From Chitinimonas sp036961565 (GTDB taxonomy: Bacteria; Pseudomonadota; Gammaproteobacteria; Burkholderiales; Chitinimonadaceae): a DNA stretch of 64,000 nt. The notes below the pieces were generated by a model, which was not told the origin of the DNA, ran no database searches, and saw only the letters and a list, made by a program, of their open reading frames with translations. The translations under genes and the position numbers were made by a program. The DNA is taken from contig NZ_JBAMDD010000001.1 in assembly GCF_036961565.1 (NCBI RefSeq), positions 248,001-312,000 on the forward strand, read 5' to 3'. Shown here piece by piece: positions 32,476 to 42,600 of the stretch; position 1 is the stretch's first letter; every line of letters begins with the position of its first letter.

Positions 32476-33651
32476 TCAGTTTTTCTGGATGGTCTTGATG
32501 ACTTGCTGCGCCACGGAGGCGGTGGCCGAGGGGTCTTGGCCCGTTACGATGTTGCCGTCGGTGATGAAAAAGTTATTACCAAACTTCTTCGAATAAACGA
32601 AATCACCACCATTGCGTATGATTTCCTTATCTATGGAGAAAGGGAAAGTCTTGTAATACTCGGCGTTGGTATTCTCGAAAATATCGGGGAAGCCCGTAAT
32701 TTTCTTGTTTGAAAAGATGGATTTGCCGTTGCTATCCTTCAGATTGACTATGCCGGCCGTGCCGTGACAGATGGCTGAAACAACGCCGCCATTTTCATAT
32801 ACCCGGCCCACAATGTTCTGAATTTCCTTATTGTCGGCCACGCCAAACATCGCTGAACCACCGCCGCTGTAGTAAACTGCTTTGTAGTCGTTTGCGTTGA
32901 TTTGCTCGGGCTTGAAGGTGTTCTTGAGCATGCGCATGAAATCGGCATCATACAGATGCGCTTTCTGTATGCTGTTTGATGTTTCGATATAACCCAGTGG
33001 AATTGCACCACCTTTGGGACTGACGAAGTCTACTGTGTAGCCATTTTTCTTGAAAATGTCATAGGCAATGACGATTTCCGCAAAATGATTGGCCGCGTTA
33101 AGATTTGTGTTGCCGTAGGTATGCTGATTGGAGGTGACAAATAATATCTTGTTACCCTGCTTGGGGATCTCTTTCCAGGTGTAGCTCTTCTGCACGATCT
33201 TCCAGGCGCCTTGATACTTCATCAGCATGAAGTAATCGGTGTATTGTCTCTGATTCGGGGTCAGCACTTCCACCTTCGCCATGGCGGCATTGTTATCGAT
33301 ATCGATGGATAATATCCGTCCGACCCGATTGGTTTTCTTGCCGTTGTTGAAGTTCATGATGTACTGCTCTCCGGAGCGAATGACTAATTCATTGGCTTCG
33401 TTGACGACATAGAGCTTAAAGTCGGGGTGGAATGCTCTCCTCAGTTTTTCTGGCTCGCTATTCGCCGTACCTTCTAGGTAATCTGTCAGCGTTCTGGTGA
33501 CTTGCTCCGTATCTGTGTTGCTGCTCACCACTTGGGTTTTTACTTCGACAGCAGGGGTGATTGATGCAGAGGAGGCGATGGCTTGTTCAGGCACACCGAG
33601 AACAAGGCAGATGTTGAGGAGGATGGCGCTGAGAGAACGATGTGGGCTCAT
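32476..33651 (-). CDS. NTF2-like and DJ-1/PfpI fusion protein, exported
   Basis: 391 residues. A signal peptide (about 1-28, ending AIASSA) precedes an NTF2-like / lumazine-binding domain (about 48-160: VTRTLTDYLEGTANSEPEKL and GRILSIDIDNNAAMAKVEV). A DJ-1/PfpI domain follows (about 165-385: KILFVTSNQHTYG, with the nucleophile elbow SAICHGTAGI). PfpI members include chaperones, glyoxalases and amidotransferases; the catalytic Cys is intact. The combination with an exported NTF2-like domain is unusual. It is upstream of the serine-hydrolase-like gene in the same transcript. Confidence 0.8.
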   Translation of the reverse strand: MSPHRSLSAILLNICLVLGVPEQAIASSASITPAVEVKTQVVSSNTDTEQVTRTLTDYLEGTANSEPEKLRRAFHPDFKLYVVNEANELVIRSGEQYIMNFNNGKKTNRVGRILSIDIDNNAAMAKVEVLTPNQRQYTDYFMLMKYQGAWKIVQKSYTWKEIPKQGNKILFVTSNQHTYGNTNLNAANHFAEIVIAYDIFKKNGYTVDFVSPKGGAIPLGYIETSNSIQKAHLYDADFMRMLKNTFKPEQINANDYKAVYYSGGGSAMFGVADNKEIQNIVGRVYENGGVVSAICHGTAGIVNLKDSNGKSIFSNKKITGFPDIFENTNAEYYKTFPFSIDKEIIRNGGDFVYSKKFGNNFFITDGNIVTGQDPSATASVAQQVIKTIQKN

Positions 33652-34024
33652 AAATTGACCTGGACTTTGGCATGTACCTGTTAACCGAAGGTAAGGACGG
33701 TTGTGCGGCAGCGATCAAGTCTCGCTTTGCCGGTTGCCAATGTAGTCTGGGTGCGGATACCTGAAGTCTCGAACCATGATTTCGGACTCCGGATACATAA
33801 TTTCGTAGCGGATTGATAAGGAAACAGCTTGGTGTAGGCCGAGAAAGCGGGCGGCAGCCGCCGCAGGCAGTGCTGGCGCAAGCGGCAGGCCATGGGAGGG
33901 GTAGGGCAGGTCTTGGAAGGTCGGTGCAGAACCGAAGCGAGGCCTCGGTCGGGCAGTTACCGACTGCTTGCAAAATCTGCTTGGGCGCGACGGTAACGGA
34001 GATGAAATAACGGTGAAGCGGCGC
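33652..34024. other. 373-base gap between AraC-type regulator and NTF2/DJ-1 gene
   Basis: It should contain the promoter of the NTF2/DJ-1 and serine hydrolase pair (read leftwards). I see no confident -35/-10 pair, no terminator and no gene. A GC-rich stretch at 33845-33930 differs from the AT-rich flanks. Confidence 0.5.
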
Positions 34025-35140
34025 TTAGGGGAGGCTGGAAACCTGGTGGTTTTGTGGCGATGCTGACAGGGTGTCGGAATCAGGAGGAGCGCTTGCGGAT
34101 GGTGGTGATACCAATGCAGCACGATAGCTGGCAGGCGTTTGCCCGGTGATTTTCTTGAATGCAGCGAAAAAAGTGGAGCTGGAATTAAAACCGCTGCGCT
34201 CGGCAACGAGTTCCATGTTCAAGTGAGATTCATTGATCAACAGATTCTTGGCATGTTGAATACGAAACTCATTGATATAGAGATTGAAGCTTTTTTTCAG
34301 ATGCTCATTGAGCACCTGGGAAACGGTGGTTTGCAGATTGCCGACCTTCTTGGCTAGCAGCATCAGGCTCAGGTTAGGATTCAAGTACAGTTGCTGCTCA
34401 TGCATTGTTTGATTGAGCAATGCCAGCAATGCCTGCGCGTCTTCTTCGGTCAGCTTTCGATTTTGATACCTTTCCTTTTTGCTCGCATCGACTTTGGTTT
34501 CGTTCGGCAGTATAAAGGTCAGCACCGTAAGGTGTATGGTGAAGGTAAACGATAGCGCACCGACAATATACGAGGTAAACGGGGTGCTGACATAGGCAAT
34601 GAGAATCACGCAGCTGCTAAAATAGACGCTGAGCAATAATAGGGATGGGCGAGACACCCGACCTGTTGTGTCGACCAGTAAAACGCGTGACTTCCATAGC
34701 TGCCTTCCGGCCAGCAGCAAATAGGTGAGCCAGTAAGCATGTATCCCGCGCATGACATGGTGCCAGATATACGGATGCTGGGAGTAGGGGAAAACAATCC
34801 CAATGCCGATGATAAATAGCGATAGGGGTAGATGCCAGCGCCAGTGCTTGCCTGGGGCGCTTTGCCTTAAATCCGCAAGATGGAAGCCGACATATAGGTA
34901 AGTCAATGGCCCGATCAAGAGGCAGGCTGACATGCCGATCTGGAGGAATTCGACCGCGATGTCAGGGTAGAAATAATAAAAAGTTGATTTGCCAGTACGA
35001 AAACCTATGGCGAGTAGTAATGCGCCCAGCATGCCATTCGTTAAGCGATGCGATCGCAGGGTAAAGAGGTAGAACGCCAGGAAGATGCCGTTAACTGAGC
35101 CCAGGGCGCTGAAGAGAAATAGTAGTTGGCTCGAGATCAC
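34025..35140 (-). CDS. Membrane-bound AraC-family transcriptional regulator
   Basis: 371 residues. The N-terminal 215 residues hold about seven hydrophobic segments (for example ISSQLLFLFSALGSVNGIF and LLAIGFRTGKSTFYYFYP). A C-terminal AraC/XylS DNA-binding domain follows (about 245-345: RKLTEEDAQALLALLNQ, the second helix-turn-helix MELVAERSGFNSSSTFFAAFKKITGQTPASYR). It is a membrane-anchored sensor regulator of the family common near exported enzymes. It lies upstream of the NTF2/DJ-1 and serine-hydrolase-like genes on the same strand, and probably controls them. The Ser/Pro-rich tail after 345 is non-conserved. Confidence 0.88.
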   Translation of the reverse strand: MISSQLLFLFSALGSVNGIFLAFYLFTLRSHRLTNGMLGALLLAIGFRTGKSTFYYFYPDIAVEFLQIGMSACLLIGPLTYLYVGFHLADLRQSAPGKHWRWHLPLSLFIIGIGIVFPYSQHPYIWHHVMRGIHAYWLTYLLLAGRQLWKSRVLLVDTTGRVSRPSLLLLSVYFSSCVILIAYVSTPFTSYIVGALSFTFTIHLTVLTFILPNETKVDASKKERYQNRKLTEEDAQALLALLNQTMHEQQLYLNPNLSLMLLAKKVGNLQTTVSQVLNEHLKKSFNLYINEFRIQHAKNLLINESHLNMELVAERSGFNSSSTFFAAFKKITGQTPASYRAALVSPPSASAPPDSDTLSASPQNHQVSSLP

Positions 35141-35809
35141 GGGTAATGTGGAGTGAGAGGATTTTAAAATAAGTCTGGAAGACTTCCAGGTGCCAAGCCC
35201 TTATAGATGGCGGCATCCTATCTTGGTGTCCAGCAATACATGGGCCAAGGGGGGGAGAAGCCACGTTCTCGTTCGTGCCTAGTCTTCTCGGCGCCGCCAA
35301 CAAATTTTTTGCGCGCACCTCGCCAGCAACGTTGCGCTGGTTCTTTTGGCGGTTTTGGAGATCGAGGTTTCTGGGATTTCCCCTGAGGCCAAGGTGGCAA
35401 CACCATGCCATTTTCGGCGGGGATTTTCAAGGCTCGAACTTGGTCGAGTTTGCCGGATACCACCGGTAGCGCCTGTACCGCTACCTTGCCTGTTCAGGGT
35501 GCTGCCTGAACCCTGACGGTTGCTGCAATTTGGCGAGTTTCTTCTTGCTTATCAAGCGGATGCTAGATTGAAATTTGCCTATCGTGCCTGGCTTCGCCAA
35601 GGGTGCTCAGCTTACTCGTTATTTATTTGTGTAAGTTGTCGCAGATGCCGGAACTCCGGTGTCTTTCGTTTCAAGGGCTTACAAATTTGTACTGAGCCAA
35701 TACATTGAACGAAGTAGGGCCAAGAGGCTGTATTTGCTAAAGCTAGGGCCTATAGCCTGAATTTGTTACAGCTAGGACCGGCCCGAAGATCGGCTCAACG
35801 GCGCCAGCC
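35141..35809. other. 669-base non-coding stretch left of the IS3 remnant
   Basis: No convincing gene. At 35292-35350 CCGCCAA and TTGGCGG bound a region with internal inverted repeats (CCAGCAAC and GTTGCGCTGG). Two similar stretches, TTTGCTAAAGCTAGGGCC and TTTGTTACAGCTAGGACC, form a near-direct repeat at about 35732-35780. The composition looks like decayed DNA, which fits the mobile remnants on the right. Confidence 0.45.
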
Positions 35810-36001
35810 GTGTTTGGTTTTGCCGAGCTCTGTCGGAATGAGCACTGGTTCACTTCCTTGGCTCACGCGCGTGTCGTCATAGAGTCCTGGCGCCGCGAGT
35901 ACAACGACGAACGTCCAAAGAGAGGTTTGGGTGGGCTGACACCGTCAGCTTATGCCAAGCAGCTCGCCGAGAAATCGGCTAACTTAACCCCCGGACTCTA
36001 A
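35810..36001 (+). pseudogene. IS3-family transposase OrfB, C-terminal remnant
   Basis: Only the last 55 residues or so: NEHWFTSLAHARVVIESWRREYNDER, LGGLTPSAYAKQ and the end LTPGL. This is the conserved C-terminus of IS3-family OrfB integrases (DDE). Similarity begins near residue 9 of the frame; upstream codons do not match. The right end of the element follows at about 36032 with ...CGGGGGGACGTC, which matches the left-end inverted repeat near 38057-38068. The catalytic core is gone. Confidence 0.85.
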
Positions 36002-36966
36002 AGCCGAGTGCTACTGAATCCGGGGGGACGTCGAACCGTATTGAACGGCGCGACGACGTCGACAAGCTGCTGCCTGACCCAAACATGGGCAGGGTCGCCG
36101 TGGAAGCGCTCGTGCCAGATCATGGCTGGCGACAAGGGTGCAACCTTTAGCGGCAGATCCAGGAGCGCAAGCGGGAGCCTTTGCGCAAGTAGGCGCGCCA
36201 AACGGCTTGGCAACGTGAGAATCATGTCGCTGTCCGCCACCAGCATCGCCCCCGCAAGGAAGTGGGGAACCCTCAATGCGACATGGCGAGTAAGCCCCAG
36301 CGTCGAAAGCACGGCGTCGACCGTGCTCTCTCCTACGCCGGAAATAGTCACGGTGATGTGGCGCAAGGCCACATAACGCTCAAGGCTAAGTCCGTCTGTA
36401 ACCGCGGGGTGATTGGATCTCATCACGCACACCAAGCTGTCGGTGTAGAGGCCGCGCTGATGGAGGCTACCGGGCAACGACTCGAAAATGCCCAGTGCCA
36501 GATCTGCGCCTCCTTGCTCGACAAGCCGTACGTTGTCTCCGGCAGGTTGCGCGATATGGAGACTTAGCGCTGGCGCATCGCGCTCGAAGCGGGCCGTCAA
36601 ACCAGCAAGGACCATCAGGCTCAGATGGTCGTGCGCGGCGATTGTGATCCGACCCATTGCAGAGGCGGGGTCGAAGACGGCAGGCGAGACGATACCTCGG
36701 ACATCGTCCAGCAGCTTAGTCACTGGACCTACCAGCGCTTCGCCGCGGGGTGTCAGTTCCAGGCCGAGCTTGCCGCGGACAACCAGGCGATCACCCAGCA
36801 TCGTGCGCAGCCGCCCCAGCGCGCGGCTGGCGGCCGGTTGGCTCAAGCCGAGGCGGAGGCCCGCCAGGGTGACACTTCGCTCCCGAACGAGTGCTTCAAA
36901 CAGCTTTAACAGATTGAGGTCGACTGTAGATAAATCCACTTGGTGCATGTTGGTTATTACCTTCAT
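35998..36966 (-). CDS. LysR-family transcriptional regulator
   Basis: 322 residues from ATG 36966; ATG 36948 (MHQVDLSTVDLNLL) or 36996 are alternatives. A typical N-terminal helix-turn-helix (LLKLFEALVRERSVTLAGLRLGLSQPAASRALGRLRTMLGDRL) is followed by a substrate-binding domain. The C-terminal residues (about RRPPGFSSTRL) are encoded by the IS3 right end, so the original C-terminus was replaced. It is divergent from the NmrA-like gene with a short shared promoter region, as for a LysR and its target. Confidence 0.85.
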   Translation of the reverse strand: MKVITNMHQVDLSTVDLNLLKLFEALVRERSVTLAGLRLGLSQPAASRALGRLRTMLGDRLVVRGKLGLELTPRGEALVGPVTKLLDDVRGIVSPAVFDPASAMGRITIAAHDHLSLMVLAGLTARFERDAPALSLHIAQPAGDNVRLVEQGGADLALGIFESLPGSLHQRGLYTDSLVCVMRSNHPAVTDGLSLERYVALRHITVTISGVGESTVDAVLSTLGLTRHVALRVPHFLAGAMLVADSDMILTLPSRLARLLAQRLPLALLDLPLKVAPLSPAMIWHERFHGDPAHVWVRQQLVDVVAPFNTVRRPPGFSSTRL

Positions 36967-37028
36967 GTCATTTATGTATGTTGATAAAACATGCACTCTT
37001 CTCGTTCATTTGAACAGGAGATTTTTGT

Positions 37029-37928
37029 ATGACTGCTTCCTCCCCGCTTCCTTACGTTGTATTTGGTGTGACCGGCCGTACCGGCGCCGCTGCCGCCGAT
37101 GCGCTCTTGTGCTCCGGCTGCCCCGTGCGCGTCGTGGTGCGTGACTTGGCCAAGGGCCGACCGTGGGCCGAACGTGGCGCAGAGGTGGCCGTGGCCGACC
37201 TGACAGACCTGGCCTCAATGACCAAGGTGCTCAGTCAGGCTCAGGGCGCCTATGTCGTCAGCCCGCAGCACTACAACCGTGAAGACCTGTTTGAGAGGGC
37301 GGACTTGATTGCCGATACCACCGCGCGTGCTGCGGTCGCTGCGGACGTGCCTAGGCTGGTGGCGCTTTCCTCGGTGGGCGCCGACCGCGAAAGTGGAACG
37401 GGATGGATAGGGATGAACCGCATGTTCGAACAGCGTTTGGGCGCAATCGGTGTACCCACCATCTTTCTGCGCACGGCCTATTTCATGGAGAACTGGATGC
37501 CGATGGTCGGACAGGCCATGCGTAGCGGTACTCTGCCGACGTTTCTGGCACCACCACAGCGCTCCCTTCCGATGGTAGCGACGGTGGATGTCGGCAGCGC
37601 TGCAGCTGCTTTGCTGCAGGAAGAAAGGACGGGGACTTGCGTGGTCACGCTCTCGGGGCCCAAAGACTATGCCCCTAATGATGTCGCCGCCATCGTTTCG
37701 GCCACGCTCGGGAAGCCTGTCGACGTAGCAGTCCTACCGGAAGCAGAGTGGCCGAAAGCGCTGGCGGATGCCCATTTCTCAAGGGCCGCCCTTGCTGGTT
37801 TCATCGAAATGACCCGTGGCCTCAATTGCTCGCATATCGACATCAAGAGTGATCCCAGCGCAGTTCAATGGACAGGGACGACTGCGCTCAAGCAAGTCAT
37901 CGTTGAACTGGTGCAGCGTCAGCGATAA
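37029..37928 (+). CDS. NmrA-like NAD(P)H-binding protein
   Basis: 299 residues of the short-chain dehydrogenase/NmrA type. The dinucleotide motif is VFGVTGRTGAAAADALL (GxTGxxG). LVALSSVGADRESGTG, FLRTAYFMENW and LPMVATVDVGSAAAALL are typical of atypical SDRs annotated NmrA or NAD(P)H-binding. Such proteins act as redox sensors or reductases; the substrate is unknown. It is divergent from the LysR gene, and its stop codon lies within the decayed IS3 OrfA remnant. Confidence 0.85.
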   Translation: MTASSPLPYVVFGVTGRTGAAAADALLCSGCPVRVVVRDLAKGRPWAERGAEVAVADLTDLASMTKVLSQAQGAYVVSPQHYNREDLFERADLIADTTARAAVAADVPRLVALSSVGADRESGTGWIGMNRMFEQRLGAIGVPTIFLRTAYFMENWMPMVGQAMRSGTLPTFLAPPQRSLPMVATVDVGSAAAALLQEERTGTCVVTLSGPKDYAPNDVAAIVSATLGKPVDVAVLPEAEWPKALADAHFSRAALAGFIEMTRGLNCSHIDIKSDPSAVQWTGTTALKQVIVELVQRQR

Positions 37929-38008
37929 AGCTCTACCGCTGAAACACCCGCTTCGGCCTCCTTTAGGATGGCGATGATCTGGGTTTCAGTGAATCGTGAC
38001 TTCCTCAT
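37919..38008 (-). pseudogene. IS3-family transposase OrfA, N-terminal remnant
   Basis: 29 codons from ATG 38008: MRKSRFTETQIIAILKEAEA then GVSAVELYR and a stop. This is the conserved start of IS3-family OrfA. The left end of the element appears at about 38057-38068 (TGACCTTCCCCCG read leftwards), partner to the right end near 36032. The element is cut off by the NmrA-like gene at 37928. Confidence 0.85.
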
Positions 38009-38243
38009 GAGGGGCGCCTTCGCCCTTCATGCTAACTAATTCCTGGTAGATCTGGGCGGGGGAAGGTCAATGTGCGTTGGGCTTCGCTTTGCTCCAGGTG
38101 CTCAGTTAGGGATGCGGTTCAGGCTTATTGCCTCACAAAGTTCGGTCATTCAGCCCCAAAGTTCAGACTTCTGCGCAAACTTACAACAGGTCGGCAGGGA
38201 GTGTCGCCATTACACACTGGTCAAATTTTACAGTGCTGATTAT

Positions 38244-38272
38244 TTGACAAGTATGGCGGTAGGCCCAAAAAT
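38244..38272 (+). promoter_or_regulatory. Candidate bioB promoter
   Basis: TTGACA at 38244-38249 and AAAAAT at 38267-38272 with a 17-base spacer, 33 bases before the bioB start. The -35 is perfect; the -10 matches poorly (4 of 6). No BirA operator was recognised. Confidence 0.3.
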
Positions 38273-38305
38273 CAGCATAACGATAACGAGACATGCTTCC
38301 CCGCC

Positions 38306-39301
38306 ATGAACCAAGCCGCTGCACCCAACGCTGTTGTCTTCCACAAGAAACCCGTAACACATGCCGAGGCCAAGAACTGGTCGGTAGAGGCTGTGGCAAA
38401 GCTGTTTTCATTGCCTTTCAATGACTTGCTGTTCATGGCGCAGACGGTGCATCGTGAGCATTTCGATGCCAGCAAGGTGCAGCTGTCCACCTTGCTGTCG
38501 ATTAAAACCGGCGGTTGCCCGGAGGATTGTGGCTACTGCCCGCAGTCGGTCCGCTATGACACGGGTGTCACCAGCCAGGATCTGATGCCGCTAGATGAGG
38601 TGCTGCAGGCGGCGCAGGCAGCCAAGGCTGCTGGTGCCTCGCGCTTTTGCATGGGTGCGGCTTGGCGTGGCCCCAAGCAGCGCGATCTGGACGAGGTGAA
38701 GCAGATGATAGCCGGGGTCAAGGCCTTGGGCCTGCAGACCTGTGCGACCCTGGGCATGCTCAAGCAAGGCATGGCGGGGGAGCTGAAGGACGCTGGCCTG
38801 GATTACTACAACCACAATCTGGATACCGCGCCGGAGAAGTACGGCGACATCATTGGTACCCGTGGCTACGACGATAGGCTGGATACCCTGCGGCAGGTAC
38901 GGGAATCGGGCATGAATGTCTGCTGTGGCGGTATTGTGGGTATGGGCGAAACGCGCAAGGAGCGCGCCGGTCTGCTGGCCCAGCTGGCTAATCTGGATCC
39001 GCAACCTGAGTCGGTTCCCATTAACAATCTGGTCAAGGTGGAGGGAACGCCGCTGGCAGACCAGGAGGGGATAGACTGGAGCGAGTTCGTGCGCACCATT
39101 GCCGTGGCCCGCATCACCTTGCCGCGCAGCTTTGTGCGCCTGTCTGCAGGTCGCCAGCAGATGCCGGAGTCGGTGCAGGCCTTGTGCTTCCTGGCTGGTG
39201 CGAATTCCATTTTCTATGGGGACAAGCTGCTGACCACCGGCAACCCGGAAGCGGATCGCGATCGCCAACTGTTTGAAAAGCTGGATCTGCAGCCCCTCTG
39301 A
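38306..39301 (+). CDS. bioB: Biotin synthase
   Basis: 331 residues of the radical SAM superfamily that inserts sulfur into dethiobiotin. The 4Fe-4S site GGCPEDCGYCPQ (CxxxCxxC) lies near 70. KTGGC, GAAWRGP, YYNHNLDT and the [2Fe-2S]-related Cys and Arg residues are conserved. It has no other bio genes next to it, and is flanked on the left by the IS3 remnant and on the right by a strong terminator. Confidence 0.96.
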   Translation: MNQAAAPNAVVFHKKPVTHAEAKNWSVEAVAKLFSLPFNDLLFMAQTVHREHFDASKVQLSTLLSIKTGGCPEDCGYCPQSVRYDTGVTSQDLMPLDEVLQAAQAAKAAGASRFCMGAAWRGPKQRDLDEVKQMIAGVKALGLQTCATLGMLKQGMAGELKDAGLDYYNHNLDTAPEKYGDIIGTRGYDDRLDTLRQVRESGMNVCCGGIVGMGETRKERAGLLAQLANLDPQPESVPINNLVKVEGTPLADQEGIDWSEFVRTIAVARITLPRSFVRLSAGRQQMPESVQALCFLAGANSIFYGDKLLTTGNPEADRDRQLFEKLDLQPL

Positions 39302-39359
39302 TACCGCCTGTTTTGCTGCAGGGCTGTGCCAAACAAGTAGCTGCTAATACGTAGACTAC

Positions 39360-39394
39360 AAAAAACGCCAACCACTTTGTGCTTGGCGTTTTTT
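39360..39394 (+). terminator. Rho-independent terminator of bioB
   Basis: A 12-bp perfect stem, AAAAAACGCCAA with TTGGCGTTTTTT, around an 11-nt loop, 58 bases after the bioB stop. Confidence 0.92.
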
Positions 39395-39637
39395 GTTTTT
39401 GGTCTGACGCATGCCGGCTTGTATGACGGCGAAGCCCGTTATAGCGAGGTTGTAAAACTACTTGTCATACCTGTCTTGTCTTGGGCGTTGACCTCGCGCC
39501 AGTCCTGGGGCACAAATAAGCGAGTGCAGCAAAAAGTTGCGTAGTTTCAGGACTTTGCTTACCCGTAGTTACGCTGCACCGCACAATAAACCAGCCAGCC
39601 GGGATACCCGGCGGCGAATAAACCGGAGTGATGACCC
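39395..39637. other. pulA upstream region
   Basis: No gene. A hairpin GCCGGG-ATA-CCCGGC lies at 39598-39612, followed by AAACCGGAGTGATGAC and the ATG; the same leader motif AAACCGGAGTGACGAC precedes the amylase gene at 42873. No confident promoter is assigned; a MalT-like or LacI-type site cannot be recognised. Confidence 0.45.
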
Positions 39638-42600
39638 ATGCAATACCTTAGCGACTCGGGCCGCTGGGCCCGGCTGCGCCTGTTTGGCGCGGCGCTCGCC
39701 GGCAGCTTGCTGATCACCGCCTGTGGCGGTGGAGGCGGCGGCAGTGACGGCGGTGGCACAACCACCCCACCCACGGCAGAAATCAAGGCAGGCCATCTGC
39801 GCGTCAACCTCTGGCGCAAGGACGGTGTTTACAAGGACTGGGGTGTGTATTCCTGGTCCGGCCCCAAGACGCCTTCCACCGGCTGGCCCGGCAACCGTTA
39901 CCTGTTTGACAAGACCAACGCCTACGGCGCTTACACCGATATCGAGGTGGATGTGGCCAAGGGCAAGATGGACTTCCTGATCACTGTCCCCACGGCCGAT
40001 GGCAAGGATGCCACCAAGCTGTGCGGCAGCGATCAGTTGGCGACCTTTGCAGCAGATATCGCCAGCAAGGGTCAGCAGGTTTGGGTGAAGGATGGCGATT
40101 GCACGGTCTATAGCAGCGAGCCTGCCAAGAGCAGCGCCAATCTCTCGTCGGCCAAGGCGGTGTGGCTGACTGCCGATACCCTGGTCTGGCCCGGCGCCAG
40201 CCTGAGCGCCAGCTACAAGCTGCATCATGCGGCCAATGGCGGCATGGTGCTGGGGGGCAGCGGCATTAGTGGTGCCGATGGGGTGATAGACCTGGCGGTG
40301 ACCACCTTGCCGGATGCAATCAAGGCCCGCTACCCACACTTGGCCGGTGCACCTGCGTTCAAGCTGGCAGCAGGTGCCAATGCCAAGAGCCTGGTCAAAG
40401 GGCAACTGGTGGTGTCGCAGACGGTGAATGGTGTCGTAGTCGATGGCAGCCAGGTACAGACGGGCCCGGTGCTGGACGATCTGTATGCCAGTGCTGCAGC
40501 TAATGCGGCGTTGGGCGCGGTGATTGAAGGCGGCAAGCCTGTGTTCCGGCTGTGGGCGCCGACAGCGAGGTCGGTGGATGTGCAGCTGTTTGATGGCCCG
40601 ACCAGTGCCAGCGCCGGCTCCTTGACCATGCAGCTGGATGCCAGCACCGGTATCTGGAGTGCCAGTGGCGAAGCGGCCTGGATCAACGCCCGGTATTACG
40701 CTTACCGGGTGGAGGTCTATGCCCGCAGTACCGGCAAGGTTGAGATCAATACGGTTACCGATCCCTACTCGCTGGGCCTATCGGCCAATAGCACCCGCAG
40801 CCTGATTACCGACCTGACGGCAGCAGCAGCCAAACCGGCTGGTTGGGATGGCCACGCCATACCGGCACTGGCTGCACCGGAGGATATTGCGCTGTATGAG
40901 CTGCATGTGCGTGATTTCTCGGCCAACGATGCGACTGTGCCGGCCAACCATCAGGGCAAGTTCCTGGCTTTCAGCCATGGCACCAGCAACGGCATGAAGC
41001 ACCTGAAGGCCTTGCAGCAGGCGGGCTTGACCCATGTGCACTGGCTGCCGGTGAACGATATCTCCAGCGCACCTGAGTTGGCTGCCGACCAGAAAGTGCC
41101 GGCGATAGACAGCGCAGCGGCGGGCGATGCAGAGAGCCAGCAAGCTGCCGTGGCAGCCGTGCGCGACAGCGATGCCTTCAACTGGGGCTATGACCCGCTG
41201 CACTACACCGCACCAGAGGGTAGCTATGCCACGGACCCCAATGGCCTGGCCCGCACGGTGGAAATGCGTACTGCGGTGAAGGCGCTGCACGATAGCGGTC
41301 TGCGGGTGGTGATGGATGTGGTCTACAACCACACGCCAGCATCGGGCCAGGACGGCAAGTCGGTGCTGGATCGCATCGTCCCTGGTTATTACCATCGCCT
41401 TGATGGCAATGGCGCGGTCACCAATTCCACTTGTTGCTCCAATACGGCGACCGAGCACGCCATGATGGCCAAGCTGATGATCGACTCGGTCAAGGTCTGG
41501 GCCAGCCAGTACCAGATCGATGCCTTCCGCTTCGACCTGATGGGCCACCAGCCACTGGATGTGATGCAGCGGCTGCAGACCGAAGTGAATGCCGCCGCCG
41601 GCAGGGAGATTTACCTGTACGGCGAGGGCTGGAACTTTGGTGAGGTGGAAAACAATGCCCGCTTCAAACAGGCCAGCCAGCTCAATCTGGCCGGCACAGG
41701 CATAGGCTCGTTCAGCGATCGCCTGCGTGATGCGGCACGGGGTGGCAGCCCGTTCGACGGTGGCGAGTGGTTGATACGCAACCAGGGTTTTATCAATGGC
41801 CAATGCGTGGACAAGAACGACGGTAGTGCTTGTACTGCGGATGAGCGCAATAGCGCCCTCAAAGCGCAGGATCTGATACGCCTCGGTCTGGCAGGCAACC
41901 TGAAGGACTACACGTTGGTCGATTACACCGGCGCCAGCAAGAAGGGTAGCCAGATCGACTATAACGGCCAGCCGGCTGGCTATACGGCCGATCCGCAGGA
42001 GCTGATCAGCTATGTCAGCAAACACGACAACCAGACGCTGTTCGATATCAGCCAGTACCGTTTGCCTCGTGCCAGCAGTGCGTCTGACCGCGCCAGGGCG
42101 CAGGTGGTCGGTTTGTCGCTGGTCGCGCTGGGACAGGGTGTGCCGTTCTTCCACGCGGGCGATGATCTGTTGCGTTCCAAGTCGCTGGATCGTGATTCCT
42201 ACAACTCGGGCGATTGGTTTAACCGCATCGACTGGAGCGGCACCAGCAACAACTGGGCGGTGGGCTTACCCATACAGGACAAGAACGGCGACAACTGGAG
42301 CATCATGAAGCCCTTGCTGGCCGATGCGGGCCTCAAGGTTGGCAGCAGCCATATTGCCGCCAGCCGTAGTGCTTTCCAAGATCTGCTGCGCATCCGCAAG
42401 AGTACCCCGCTGTTCCGCCTGCGTACGGCTGCCGAGGTACAGGCGCGGGTCAGCTTCCCGGATGCAGGTGCGGCGCAACTGCCGGGCTTGATCGTAATGA
42501 AGCTGGATGGTGCTGGCTATGCCGGTGGGGTCTACAAGACGGTGTTCGTGCTGTTCAATGCCGACAAGGTGGCGCATACCACCACGGTGGCAGGCAGCAG

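Noticed and set aside
35091..35463. Basic, Pro-rich minus-strand frames upstream of the AraC-type gene
   Set aside because: Low-complexity composition and internal inverted repeats suggest decayed non-coding DNA.
40778..42154. A 458-codon minus-strand frame opposite pulA
   Set aside because: No motifs; it is a shadow of GC-rich pulA codons.
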